Shown here: piece after piece, positions 1 through 8,572 of the stretch
How positions within the stretch are numbered: the stretch's first letter is position 1
How the letters are laid out: each line of letters begins with the position of its first letter
Assembly (NCBI RefSeq): GCF_900090295.1
Contig: NZ_LT607753.1
Location: forward strand, 620,001-684,000
Direction: 5' to 3'
DNA from: Micromonospora coxensis
Lineage (GTDB): Bacteria; Actinomycetota; Actinomycetes; Mycobacteriales; Micromonosporaceae
DNA: 64,000 bases
Notes under the pieces: model-generated
Seen by the model: only the letters and a program-made list of their open reading frames with translations
Told to the model about the DNA's origin: nothing
Databases searched by the model: none
Position numbers and translations under genes: made by a program

Positions 1-2
1 AA

Positions 3-3000
3 GGCACGGTGTTCACCGCCGAGGCGGTGGTCGCCGCTGGGGGTGCGTCGATCGTCGATACCGCGCTGGACCCGCTGCGGGAAGGCCGCATGTCGGCGCT
101 CGCCAGGGATCTCGGCCTGCGTTTGCCGCCGAGCCCGCCGGAGGTCGCGACGTTCGCCGAGGCCGTCGCAGAAGCGCTTGCAGCCATGCCAGCAGCAGCC
201 GAGGTCTGGGCCGGGTTCTACGACGACCTCGCGGCCGAGCGGTTCGACGGAACGGTCCTGCAGGGGCGCCGCATCCTCGTTGACGACCGGGGCAAGCTCG
301 TGGCTCCCGGGGACGGGCGGAGCGTATTCGTTCGACCGGCCGGCGATGACGAGTTACCGGCGGCTGCGCCGCCTTCGGTGGTGCGGTCCCGGCTGGTGTT
401 CATGCTGCCCGGCATCCCGTGGCTCACAGCGGAACGACGTAAGCGCCCGGGACGGGCCTGGTTGGACGCTCAGAACCTGGTCCGGGACTACCGGACGGAC
501 ACGGTGCTCGGCCTGGTCGGTTCGGCGATGCACGGGATCGGTCCAGGCGATGACGAGGTGCTGCAGCAGTGCCTGCGCTTCGCGTTCGATGTCTGGCGGC
601 GCACGGTCCGGGACGTGGGGCCCGAGGCTGTTCGCGACGCCGACCTCCTGGTCCCGGCCGCGTCGGGATGGCAGCCGGCGAGTACGGCGACCTTCGGCGC
701 GGGATGGGGAGGCGCCACGGCCGAGACCGACCTCCGGCTCGCACGGCTGGTCGCCGCAGCTGCGCAATCCTCGGCCGACCTACGCCGAATCGGAGCCGCC
801 ACGGTCGAACCCGCGCACCTGGGCGACATCGACCCGGAGCCATGGCGGGCCTTCCTAGAGGCAGCAGGCGTCCGCCACGGGCTCGTGCCGCTGGAGATCC
901 CCGCTACCAGGTTCGCGCTGCCAGGCTCGCAGGTTGCCGCCCCCTCAACAGTGGGGGATCTGTCGATCCCGGTGTCCAGCTACGACCAGCGGCGTTGGCG
1001 CGAGGTGGCCGCGACCTGGCCTCGACACGGTCCCCTTCACCAGCAGGTCCGGTACCGTCCGACCACTAACGTGGCGGTCCTACCCGCGCAGCGGGACTGG
1101 TCGGGATTCGACGCCGAGTCGCGCCGCCTCTACGCCGAGTTGATCCTGATAGGCCTGGATTCCTGGCCAGACTCTGCGCTAGAGATGCACTTCAACCGCG
1201 AGACCGACTACACGCGGCCGGCCTGGCCGACCTTCGTGGCGGCATTCCTAGCCACCGCCGAGTGGATCCCACAGACCGCGCCCGGGCAGCGCTCGCGAGT
1301 GTCGTTCGCGGCACCTGACCATGCCTGGTGGCTGCGCGAGGCGGAGACCCCTGACTACCTCCCCGCCCCGCCGCTGGCCCTGCGCGGCCTGGCGACGCCG
1401 AGAGTGCTGGCCCGGCTGGCCCGGGTCGGCGTCCGCTTCTGGGACGACCCAGCCAGCGCACCCAGCCGCCTCGAGGAACTGACCGAGCTGGTGGCGCGGC
1501 ATCGATCGGAAACCCGAGGCACAGTCCCGCCGGGTGTGCGCAAAGCGTACGAAGAGGCCTGGCGGCAATTCGGCGATCATCCCGATCCCCCGGCGCGCGT
1601 CGTGATCACCCGCCAAGGCCAGATGGAGGTAACCGACCTCGACCGCGAAGGCGAACCGGTGTACGTTTGCGACGAATCCGGAGTCGCCAAGGAACGGCTG
1701 CTCAGCCAGACACCCGTGGCGATGCTCGCGATCCGGGCCCACCGACTCGCCACTCACGTCCGAGGGCTGCTGCAACAGTCCGGCCCGAAGCGGTTGATTC
1801 CCACCTCCGCAGTGGCCGTCGAGGTCACCGCGGATGGCCTGCCTGCTGGGGACCTCGCTTACCGGCGCCTCGACGACATCGCAGGGCGCTGGCTGCGCAC
1901 CCTGGTCCTCGGGGCCGTGGAATTCCAGCAGAGCTCGTTCGTGACGGTCAGCGACAAGCATCTCGCGCACGCAGACCGACGCCTCGGCCAGTGCGAGATC
2001 GCGGTGGCTGAGTCGGTTGTCGCCAGCGTCGGCGGCCACCCCATCGGCCTCGGGGCTGGCCCGCGGTCGTTCCTCATGGACGCCGGCGGCAAGCCCCGAA
2101 TCGTCGTCGCGGCCGCCGACACCGATCGCTGGACGGTGCTGAGGGCGGCCTGCGGCTCCCTAGCCGAGCTGGCCGGTTTTCCTCAGGTGGAGCGGTCGCT
2201 GGAATTGGCTCTCATCGACCTCGAGCGCTGCTGCTGCGGCGTACCTACGGCTGCGGACGTTGCGTACGCCCTACGCGTACCGGTCCGGGACCTGCAAGCT
2301 GCAGCCCTCGACGGCACCGCTCACCTCTCCGACTACTCTGCGCTTGTCGCCGTCATCGCGGTCCTCGACACCGCCACGGCGGAGGAACTGCGCGACCGCA
2401 AGGAGCCCTTTGACGGGCGCGACGAACTGCGCGCCTGGCTAGCCGACCGGCTGCACGCCACCGGGGTGGACGCCGGAACCGTCCTCGCCCTCGCCGACCG
2501 GGACGACCTGCGTGCCGCGATCGAACGGCTGGGCATCTCCCTGGCGGTGGCGAACGCCAGCTTCCGCAAGCTTGGCCTGCCGCCGCTGCACCACCGCGAG
2601 GGACACGCCCGGCAGTTCGCGGCCCACCTCCAACAGCACGGAGCAGAGATCCAGGACCGCCTCCGTGACCGGTTCGTCGCCGTCGCAAGGCGCGGCGAGC
2701 CGCTGGCCGACTACCTGCGACTGCGCGACCTGCCTGGCCTCGCCCCCGACCCCGACTGGCTGGACCGCTACTGGGATCTTCCCGAGCCGGTGCTCAACGA
2801 GCGGGTCGAGGATTGGCTTGATGCGGTCTGCCCGGCGGCCTCGCCGGCTACGCCAGCATCGGCTGCACCGCTGCCCCCGGTGAAAGATCTGAGAGAAAGC
2901 GGCCACCGTACCGCCGTACGCGCCACGACGGCCGCCCGAGTTGCAGTGGAGGCGTGGCTACATCGCTCCACCGGCACCAGCATCCGCCGCCCCGGCCAAC

Positions 3001-3842
3001 CGGACGCTGTCGCCGCAGCTATGACCGCTGACGGCAGCATGGACTTCAACCGGCTCACCCAGTCCGACGTGATCGCCTGGTTGCACGCCCACCGCCAGTG
3101 GCCCGAATCGATGCCGCGGGCTCTTGCGCCCGCGCAGCTGGGACTCTCCCCGCAAGACATGGAGCGCGCCCGGGAACGCCTAACGCGGGCGACAGATCGG
3201 CGGCACCGCGAGTCAGTAACCACCACGTATGGCACAAAGAAGTTTGGGCACGAGCCGCAGGAGACGCAAGCCTTCATCGACGCCGTCCGCGCGGACGTGC
3301 CAGCCGAGGTCCTGGCAACGCCACCCCAGCCCGTGACGCTCTCGGGAGCGCTGCGCAATCACCCCACGCCCGGCGGAACCGGGGGCGGAGGAGGATGGCG
3401 AGCCATCACGGCGCCGCCGGAGGTTATCGAGAGGGTTGGCCTCGCCGGCGAACTGCTGGTCGCCGAGTGGATCCAGCACCAATTCGGCTACCCACCCGAG
3501 ACCACCTGGCGATCTGCCTACCGCCGAACATGCTTCCCCGACGACGGCGACGACCGCCTTGGCTACGACTTCCTGGTCACCACACAAGACAAGCGCCTGC
3601 TCATCGAGGTCAAGGCGACAACGGACGCCGTGCCCCAGATCGCCCTAGGCGAGTCGGAGGTTCGCCGGGCGCAAGCCCTCACCGCAGACGAGGAATATCT
3701 AATCGCCTTCGTCACCCACGCTCTTGACCCAGCTCGGCGTCGCCTGCACGTTCTGCCGAATCCCCTGGCGATGGGCGGCTTCGAGTACTACAGAGTGGCC
3801 GGCCGCAGCATGCGTTTGCAGTTTCAGCTCACTGCTGGATGA
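3..3842 (+). CDS. C-terminal part of a giant DUF3883 (NO VEIN-type) protein, 5' end outside window
   Basis: The reading frame is open from base 3 with no credible start, so the gene is cut by the window edge; about 1,280 residues are visible. The last ~110 residues match the DUF3883 / protein NO VEIN C-terminal domain, a predicted PD-(D/E)XK nuclease-like fold: the core reads GYDF, eight residues, then LIEVKATT, followed by a conserved glutamate (GESEVRRA). Homologues of this architecture usually carry a sacsin/Hsp90-like ATPase at the N terminus, which would lie upstream of base 1. The middle has no domain I recognise; a loop of seven glycines and a threonine (GGTGGGGG) sits just before the DUF3883 domain. 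Position as cargo of an integrated element fits a defence-type role, but that is inference. Confidence 0.7.
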   Translation, partial: GTVFTAEAVVAAGGASIVDTALDPLREGRMSALARDLGLRLPPSPPEVATFAEAVAEALAAMPAAAEVWAGFYDDLAAERFDGTVLQGRRILVDDRGKLVAPGDGRSVFVRPAGDDELPAAAPPSVVRSRLVFMLPGIPWLTAERRKRPGRAWLDAQNLVRDYRTDTVLGLVGSAMHGIGPGDDEVLQQCLRFAFDVWRRTVRDVGPEAVRDADLLVPAASGWQPASTATFGAGWGGATAETDLRLARLVAAAAQSSADLRRIGAATVEPAHLGDIDPEPWRAFLEAAGVRHGLVPLEIPATRFALPGSQVAAPSTVGDLSIPVSSYDQRRWREVAATWPRHGPLHQQVRYRPTTNVAVLPAQRDWSGFDAESRRLYAELILIGLDSWPDSALEMHFNRETDYTRPAWPTFVAAFLATAEWIPQTAPGQRSRVSFAAPDHAWWLREAETPDYLPAPPLALRGLATPRVLARLARVGVRFWDDPASAPSRLEELTELVARHRSETRGTVPPGVRKAYEEAWRQFGDHPDPPARVVITRQGQMEVTDLDREGEPVYVCDESGVAKERLLSQTPVAMLAIRAHRLATHVRGLLQQSGPKRLIPTSAVAVEVTADGLPAGDLAYRRLDDIAGRWLRTLVLGAVEFQQSSFVTVSDKHLAHADRRLGQCEIAVAESVVASVGGHPIGLGAGPRSFLMDAGGKPRIVVAAADTDRWTVLRAACGSLAELAGFPQVERSLELALIDLERCCCGVPTAADVAYALRVPVRDLQAAALDGTAHLSDYSALVAVIAVLDTATAEELRDRKEPFDGRDELRAWLADRLHATGVDAGTVLALADRDDLRAAIERLGISLAVANASFRKLGLPPLHHREGHARQFAAHLQQHGAEIQDRLRDRFVAVARRGEPLADYLRLRDLPGLAPDPDWLDRYWDLPEPVLNERVEDWLDAVCPAASPATPASAAPLPPVKDLRESGHRTAVRATTAARVAVEAWLHRSTGTSIRRPGQPDAVAAAMTADGSMDFNRLTQSDVIAWLHAHRQWPESMPRALAPAQLGLSPQDMERARERLTRATDRRHRESVTTTYGTKKFGHEPQETQAFIDAVRADVPAEVLATPPQPVTLSGALRNHPTPGGTGGGGGWRAITAPPEVIERVGLAGELLVAEWIQHQFGYPPETTWRSAYRRTCFPDDGDDRLGYDFLVTTQDKRLLIEVKATTDAVPQIALGESEVRRAQALTADEEYLIAFVTHALDPARRRLHVLPNPLAMGGFEYYRVAGRSMRLQFQLTAG

Positions 3843-4600
3843 CACCCTAACCATAGGCGGCGGGGCGAAGCCGTCTGTGCACTCGCACGGCTTGTTCACC
3901 CGGGCCAGTAGCTCGGCGAGCGGCGCGCCACGGACGGCGGGAGCTGATCCGCCTGCTGACCGGTGGCACGGCCCGCCGTGGTACCCGTCCGGCTTCGGCG
4001 CCACGGATCCGCGAGCCCCACTACTCAATGAAACCCCGGTCGAGGTCGAAGGCCGGCAGGTATCTCGCCCTATACGGCACCAGGCAGCCAACCGCTGGCG
4101 TTGCGTTGACCGCGCGCGCCGCCGTCTGCCTTAACGAAAGCCGGGTGATCGCGGGTCTCGCCATCCCGACGCGGCTGACCGCCGCCCACCGCGCGACCAC
4201 CGGCTCCTTTGACGACGGCACGACCGACCCGCGCGGGCGGAGGTACGACCCGAGACCCACACCGGACCAGGACGACGAGCACCTCACAGTGTTCGACTCA
4301 GCGGTCGGTGACCGCATCAGGCCCACGACGCCACGCCCGAGCAACGGACTTCAGCCGTTGCGGCAAGCCGTCACACGGTTGTTGCCGCCGCGGGGCGATG
4401 CCCGAGGCCAGCAGGCACAGGCGTCGATCAGCCTCACCGCACGGCGGAGCTCGGCGAGGACTCCCAGCGTGCGCGACTTGACCTTCGGTCAGTGATGAGC
4501 GTGGATCGTCTGCACCTGCTCGACACGACGGCTGCATCGCATAGGCGCGGAGTGTGCGTGCGGGTGCCAGCCATGGGATCAAGGATCGGAGTTCACGCTC
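3843..4600. other. Intergenic stretch without a convincing gene
   Basis: About 760 bases between the DUF3883 gene and the helix-turn-helix gene. A 155-codon open frame (4028-4495, plus strand) exists, but its product is rich in Arg, Thr and Pro without domain character and it lacks a ribosome binding site. I see no repeat, RNA or promoter I can defend. It may be decayed element DNA. Confidence 0.4.
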
Positions 4601-5191
4601 GTGCCCACGTCAGTACTCGCCCCCGCGGGCGGTGGCGCCGCCGTGAAGGCGGCACTTCTCGCCTCGAAGGACCTACGGGCCACCGAACGGCTGGTCCTGG
4701 TCGCCGTCGCCGCGCATGCCAACCGCGAGGGAGACGCGTGGCCGTCGGTCGCCACCATCGCCGAGTACGCCGGTGTCTCCGTCCGTACCGTGCAACGAGC
4801 CCTCGCCAAGCTCGTACATTTGGGCCGCCTCGCCGTACGCCAGGTCGCCACCATCGCCACCCGCGTCTACCGCCTGATCACCCGGCACCCCACCACCGCA
4901 GGGGGTGACAACCAGCAGCCAGGGGTGACACCTACGCGGCCCAGGGGTGACACCCATGACCTGTCACCCGAAGCAGAAGACCACACGAAGACCACCGGCC
5001 GCACCGCCGCACGCAACTGGCGGCGCATACTTCCCACCAACCGACCCGCAGCCCAACCCCACGGCACACCACAACGCGGCGCCGCACTGCCCGTCACCAC
5101 CAAAGCTGGCCAGTGTCCACAACACCGGGGCAATCCCGCGTCCAACTGCGGACCCTGCCGCTCAGAACGCCTCGCTCCCCCTCGGCCGTAA
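4601..5191 (+). CDS. Helix-turn-helix replication/regulatory protein of the integrated element
   Basis: A 196-residue protein starting at GTG, with GGAG about 11 bases upstream. Residues ~22-75 form a winged helix-turn-helix of the HTH_36/replication-initiator type: RATERLVLVAVAAHA, a WPS motif, then IAEYAGVSVRTVQRALAKL. Such proteins are common in actinomycete plasmids, phages and AICEs, where they act as replication initiators or regulators. The C-terminal half is Pro/Thr/Arg-rich and low complexity, ending with several Cys and His (CPQH, NCGPC) that could bind a metal. It lies upstream of the broken integrase. DNA binding is well supported; the exact role is not. Confidence 0.65.
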   Translation: MPTSVLAPAGGGAAVKAALLASKDLRATERLVLVAVAAHANREGDAWPSVATIAEYAGVSVRTVQRALAKLVHLGRLAVRQVATIATRVYRLITRHPTTAGGDNQQPGVTPTRPRGDTHDLSPEAEDHTKTTGRTAARNWRRILPTNRPAAQPHGTPQRGAALPVTTKAGQCPQHRGNPASNCGPCRSERLAPPRP

Positions 5192-5204
5192 GGGACTCGG
5201 AGAC

Positions 5205-5465
5205 CGCCGATCCCGGACAGGGAAGATGGGCATCGGTAGGCACGGGTGGAGGCAGACAGGAACGGTGCGTACGGCGTCCACGAGCAGTACGGGCAACGCG
5301 GGCCGCCGGCCTGCACCGGGCGCAGGTAACGGACGGACAGCCTGTAGGCCAGGAGCAGCCGGACGAGGACCTCCGTGCAGCGCAGGAGCGGATTACCGAC
5401 CAGGACGCCCAGCGCCTGGACCGTCACGAGGGCGAGCGCAATCCGACTGCGCCGCGATAGGCCGC
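5205..5465 (-). pseudogene. Decayed N-terminal copy of the membrane protein encoded at 40697-41587
   Basis: Translated on the minus strand, this stretch contains LVTVQALGVLVGNPLLR followed by EVLVRLLLAYRLSV. The membrane protein at 40697 has LAAVHALGILVGDPLLR and then EILALLPLLAYGLL at the same spacing. Past that point the DNA still resembles the intact gene (for example the stretch encoding VVDAVRTVP) but the frame is broken. There is no start, and the similarity stops after about 90 codons. I read it as a truncated, frameshifted paralogue lying between the helix-turn-helix gene and the integrase remnant. Confidence 0.5.
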
Positions 5466-5544
5466 TGACTGCTGCCCGTGCGATGTCATGTCGCCGGTCG
5501 TTCCCACTCCCCCGCGCCGCCACAGACAGAGCCGACACACGCGG

Positions 5545-6652
5545 CAGCGGGGTACCGGCCAGCCGATGGAGGCGGCGGCGATGCAGCACCTGCGCACCAC
5601 CCTGCGCGCCGCGCTCGACCACGCCGTCCGCGAAGGCCTGCTCGACTGCACCCCGGCCCGCCACATCGAGGTCAACGGCTACCAGCAACCCCACGCCAAG
5701 GTGTGGACCGAGACCTGCGTCGATCAGTGGGAGCACGACGGTGGCGGCCGGCGGTGGCGGAGTGGACCGCCGAGCAGCTCGCCACCTTCCTCGGCGACGT
5801 GACCGATGATTCGCTGTTAGCCTTCTGGTGGCTCACCGCCCTGCGCGGCCTGCCCTGCGGGGAGATGTGCGGACTGCGGTGGGCCGACATCGACCTCGAC
5901 CGCGGCGTACTCACCGCCGAGCGCAACCGCACCACCGCCAGCTACACCATCGTCGAAGGCGACCCCAAGACCCCCGCCGGCCGACGCGCCGTCGCCTTGA
6001 ACAAGCGCACCGTGCAGGTGCTGCGGGCGCACCGCCGCCGGTAGCTCGACCAGCGCGCCCAGGCCGTCGAAGACGGCAAGCCGTGGACCGACACCGGATA
6101 CGTGTTCGTGCGCGCCGACGGGCTGCCGATCAACCCGAACTACGCCACCACCCGTTTCCGGAAACTCGTGCAGCCGGCCGGGCTGCCCCCGGTGCGGTTG
6201 CACGACCTACGCCACAGCGTCGCGTCCCTCGCCCACGAAGCCGGAGCCGATCTCAAGCGGTGCGGGACCTGCTCGGGCACGCCAGCATCGTCACCACCGC
6301 CGACACCTACACCAGCGTCCCGCCCGAAGCACAACGCCGCTGCGCCGACGCCACCGCCCACCTCGTCCTGGCCGCGGCCCGCCGCACCCGCAGAAAGACC
6401 AAGGACAAGGCCCGGAGGAGCCGACCCAACCCGCGGCCGAAAACAGGTGTCCCCACCACCGCCACTGCCGGAAAGGTGACGAAGGCGCAGGTCACAAAGC
6501 CGATGCACCGTGGGAAGCCGGCACACACGGCGGCACCCACATCGCACCCACGTGACACTCACCGTCCGCAGCAGGCGAACAGGGCCTGGACCGCGTTCCC
6601 ACAGGCCGGACCCCTCTTGATCATGTACGCCCGAAGGGACTCGAACCCCTAA
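5545..6652 (+). pseudogene. Broken tyrosine integrase of the element
   Basis: Integrase signatures appear in three successive frames. The core-binding part (LRTTLRAALDHAVREGLL, ~5590-5645) is in one frame. It shifts near 5735-5750 into the catalytic part (WTAEQLATFLGDV). A TAG at 6042-6044 replaces the usual Gln/Leu after LRAHRRR. The frame resumes through HDLRHSVASLAHEAGADLK and shifts again near 6255 to VRDLLGHASIVTTADTYTSV. The catalytic arginine expected in GLRxGE is Pro (GLPCGE), while HxxR, the LGH histidine and the tyrosine remain. About 180 N-terminal residues are missing. The 3' end runs into the tRNA-Arg att copy, as in pSAM2-family integrases. With two frameshifts, a stop and a lost catalytic residue it cannot be functional. 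Confidence 0.8.
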
Positions 6653-6667
6653 CCTTCTGATCCGTAG
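6624..6667 (-). other. Attachment site: 3' portion of tRNA-Arg(ACG)
   Basis: Read on the minus strand, 6667 to 6624 gives the anticodon loop CTACGGA (anticodon ACG), the 3' anticodon stem TCAGAAG, a T-arm (AGGGG, TTCGAGT, CCCTT) and an acceptor 3' strand CGGGCGT ending in ACA. This is the 3' part of an arginine tRNA. The sequence beyond 6667 has no D-arm and no matching 5' acceptor strand, so the gene is not complete. A truncated tRNA next to an integrase is the usual mark of an att site. Confidence 0.75.
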
Positions 6668-6743
6668 GCCAGGACCTGGTTCGGCATAAGGGTAATCGGA
6701 CCCGGCGGCCCGCCGCCGTCGAGATGGATGCCGAATACGGGCG

Positions 6744-7853
6744 TCAGACCGTACGCAAATCGAGGGTGTGCCAGGTTGGTGCGTCTGGGTCGCCGGTCGA
6801 CCACCACAGGACCCGGCCGCGGGCGAAGGTCGCCGATGCCGCGCTGGTGATCTCGACGGCCCGCTTGGTGGTCAGGTCGTATACCAGCAGACCGGCGGCG
6901 GTGGGGTCAGCGCCCGCGCCGGTCTCGCTTAGTACCACGAAGCGGTTCAGCAGCGCCGCGTCCGCAACCGCTGCCAACGCCGTCGGGCCGCCGATCTGCT
7001 GACGTTGCGTGCCGTCGGGCCTCATCATATCGATGCGGACCTGGCCCGCAGCGGACATCACTTCGACGCGACACCACTCCGGACTGCAGGTTGCCAGCTC
7101 GGAGCCGTTCGTCGCCACCGTGATCTCCCGGTTGGTGGAGAGGTCCTTGAGTTTCGCGGTGGCGGTGTCGAGGCCTCCGGAGCGGATCCACGGCCAGGCG
7201 GTCAGCCCCCACTTGCCGGGCTGGGTGCGTTTCGTGACCGGGCCACCTCTGAGGTCGACGTTGCGGATCTCAGTGTTGGTGCCGCGGCCGGCCGCCCAGA
7301 ACGCGCGGCCATCGCGGACTAGGACGTCGTACTGGCTGCCGAAGAACAGTGCGTTGCCAGTGTCCGCGGTCAGCCGTCGAGCCGGTCCGCCGCGGACATC
7401 GGCGGCCCATAGTTCTATTGGGCGCCCGGCGGTCTGCTCGGTCCACACCAGCGTAGCGCCGTCGGATGTGACGTTGCTGAAGTCGGGGTTGCTGTCTTGC
7501 GGGCGGCGCCGCAGTTCCCGAACGGTGCCGTCGGCGTTGCGGAGGACCAGCCGCTGCGTCTCCCCGTCCGGCGACGCCGCGGTGCCGACGGCGGTGCGGG
7601 CATCGAGAAAGTACCGCGGGTTGAACAGTGGCCCGTCGCTGAGGTTGCCCGGGATGTCGGCGCGCTCAGCCCTCGGCCAGACGGCCGCCGCGCTGCGGTC
7701 GGGCGGTGGCGGCGGCGGGTCCGGGATCGGACGCACCAACAGGTAGGCGCTGGCGGCCACAGCGATGGTGACGGCCGCGATGCCGGCGCGCCGAGGGGCC
7801 GTTGGTCGGGCGGCCGCTTTCTTGGCGGGGCGCTGCTTCGTGGCGAGGCTCAT
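6744..7853 (-). CDS. Membrane-anchored beta-propeller-like protein of the metal-export operon
   Basis: A 369-residue protein with a basic N terminus, one signal-anchor segment (residues ~23-42) and a Pro-rich linker (DPPPPPPD). An extracytoplasmic domain follows with repeated TolB/WD40-like blades (SDGATLVWTEQ, PIELWAADVRGGPARRL, SEVRN-type strands). Its start overlaps the stop of the TIGR03943 gene by 4 nt (ATGA), so it is translationally coupled as the last gene of the permease operon. No catalytic motif is visible. A scaffold or sensor role for the exporter is possible; the coupling is the only evidence for that. Confidence 0.65.
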   Translation of the reverse strand: MSLATKQRPAKKAAARPTAPRRAGIAAVTIAVAASAYLLVRPIPDPPPPPPDRSAAAVWPRAERADIPGNLSDGPLFNPRYFLDARTAVGTAASPDGETQRLVLRNADGTVRELRRRPQDSNPDFSNVTSDGATLVWTEQTAGRPIELWAADVRGGPARRLTADTGNALFFGSQYDVLVRDGRAFWAAGRGTNTEIRNVDLRGGPVTKRTQPGKWGLTAWPWIRSGGLDTATAKLKDLSTNREITVATNGSELATCSPEWCRVEVMSAAGQVRIDMMRPDGTQRQQIGGPTALAAVADAALLNRFVVLSETGAGADPTAAGLLVYDLTTKRAVEITSAASATFARGRVLWWSTGDPDAPTWHTLDLRTV

Positions 7854-8572
7854 TGGTACGGCTTCTCCGGTGTGGCGGTCTGCGTCCAGGAGGCCACCTC
7901 GAGGTAAGGGATGTCCGCGTCGTTGACCGGATCCTTACTGGTCGTGGCCGTGTACCTGCCGACTACCTCGACCCAGGTGTCCGGCGCGGCGGAGGGGACG
8001 TCGCCCGCCAGGCCGACTTTGATGGGTCGGCCATCGGCGGCGCAGCACGACATGATTATGCGGGCGAGCATGGGCTTGCCGTCGGCGCCCGGCGTGATGA
8101 ATCCGACGAGCCGGACCTTGCGGCCGGCGAGGCTCTTGCCACCGTCGTACAGCGAACGCGAGGCGTACTCCAGCAGGCTCAGCGGAACCACATCGCCTGG
8201 TGGGAGGGGTGGAGCGTCCGAGATTTCGGAGGCCGAGATGGTGCCGGCCTGCCCTGCGGCGTAGGAGCCGAGCGCGGGCGGAGCCATGAGCAGCAATGCG
8301 AGCGCGGGCAGCATCATCAGCCAGCCGACCCAAGGCTCGTGGGCGTGCCCGTGTCCGTCGTCGTGCCCGTGGTCGTGCTGTTTGCTGGCGGACGGCTTCC
8401 GCCATTCGTGCCACAGTGTCATGACTGCGGCCGCGACGAGTATGAGGCCGGCCACGACGAGGAAGGGCCGCAGGCCCTCCTTGACGTAGCGGAGGTAGAC
8501 GCCGGTAAGGCTGACTTTGACGATCGTGCCGCCGAAGAGCAGCATGATCACGGCTTGCGCTCGGCGGTTCAC
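7850..8572 (-). CDS. TIGR03943 family (YcgQ-like) permease partner
   Basis: A 240-residue protein with two N-terminal membrane segments, then a His-rich cytosolic or loop stretch (HDHGHDDGHGHAHE) and a third membrane segment. The C-terminal soluble domain contains VRLVGFITPG and a Cys pair (MSCCAADG). This matches the TIGR03943/DUF1980 family, which is almost always encoded beside a DUF318-type permease (YcgR/YraQ). The His-rich run and paired Cys suggest binding of a transition metal. It overlaps both neighbours by 4 nt. Family assignment is firm; the substrate is unknown. Confidence 0.85.
   Translation of the reverse strand: MNRRAQAVIMLLFGGTIVKVSLTGVYLRYVKEGLRPFLVVAGLILVAAAVMTLWHEWRKPSASKQHDHGHDDGHGHAHEPWVGWLMMLPALALLLMAPPALGSYAAGQAGTISASEISDAPPLPPGDVVPLSLLEYASRSLYDGGKSLAGRKVRLVGFITPGADGKPMLARIIMSCCAADGRPIKVGLAGDVPSAAPDTWVEVVGRYTATTSKDPVNDADIPYLEVASWTQTATPEKPYQ

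Larger units (their letters stand above)
1..6667. mobile_element. Right part of an integrated tRNA-Arg-targeted element (AICE/pSAM2-like remnant)
   Basis: The stretch from the window edge to the tRNA-Arg 3'-end copy looks like the terminal part of an actinomycete integrative element. It has a replication-type helix-turn-helix protein, a tyrosine integrase gene reading into the attachment site, and a large cargo protein. The order helix-turn-helix protein, integrase, tRNA-derived att is typical of pSAM2-type elements. The integrase is broken by frameshifts and a stop, so the element is probably immobile. The other end, any Tra protein and the intact tRNA lie outside the window, so the left boundary is only the window edge. 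Confidence 0.45.

Noticed and set aside
4028..4495. A 155-codon frame as an element gene
   Set aside because: No ribosome binding site and no domain; the composition resembles out-of-frame GC-rich DNA.
6624..6700. A complete tRNA-Arg gene
   Set aside because: Only the anticodon loop to 3' end is present. The sequence beyond 6667 offers no D-arm and no 5' acceptor strand to pair with CGGGCGT.
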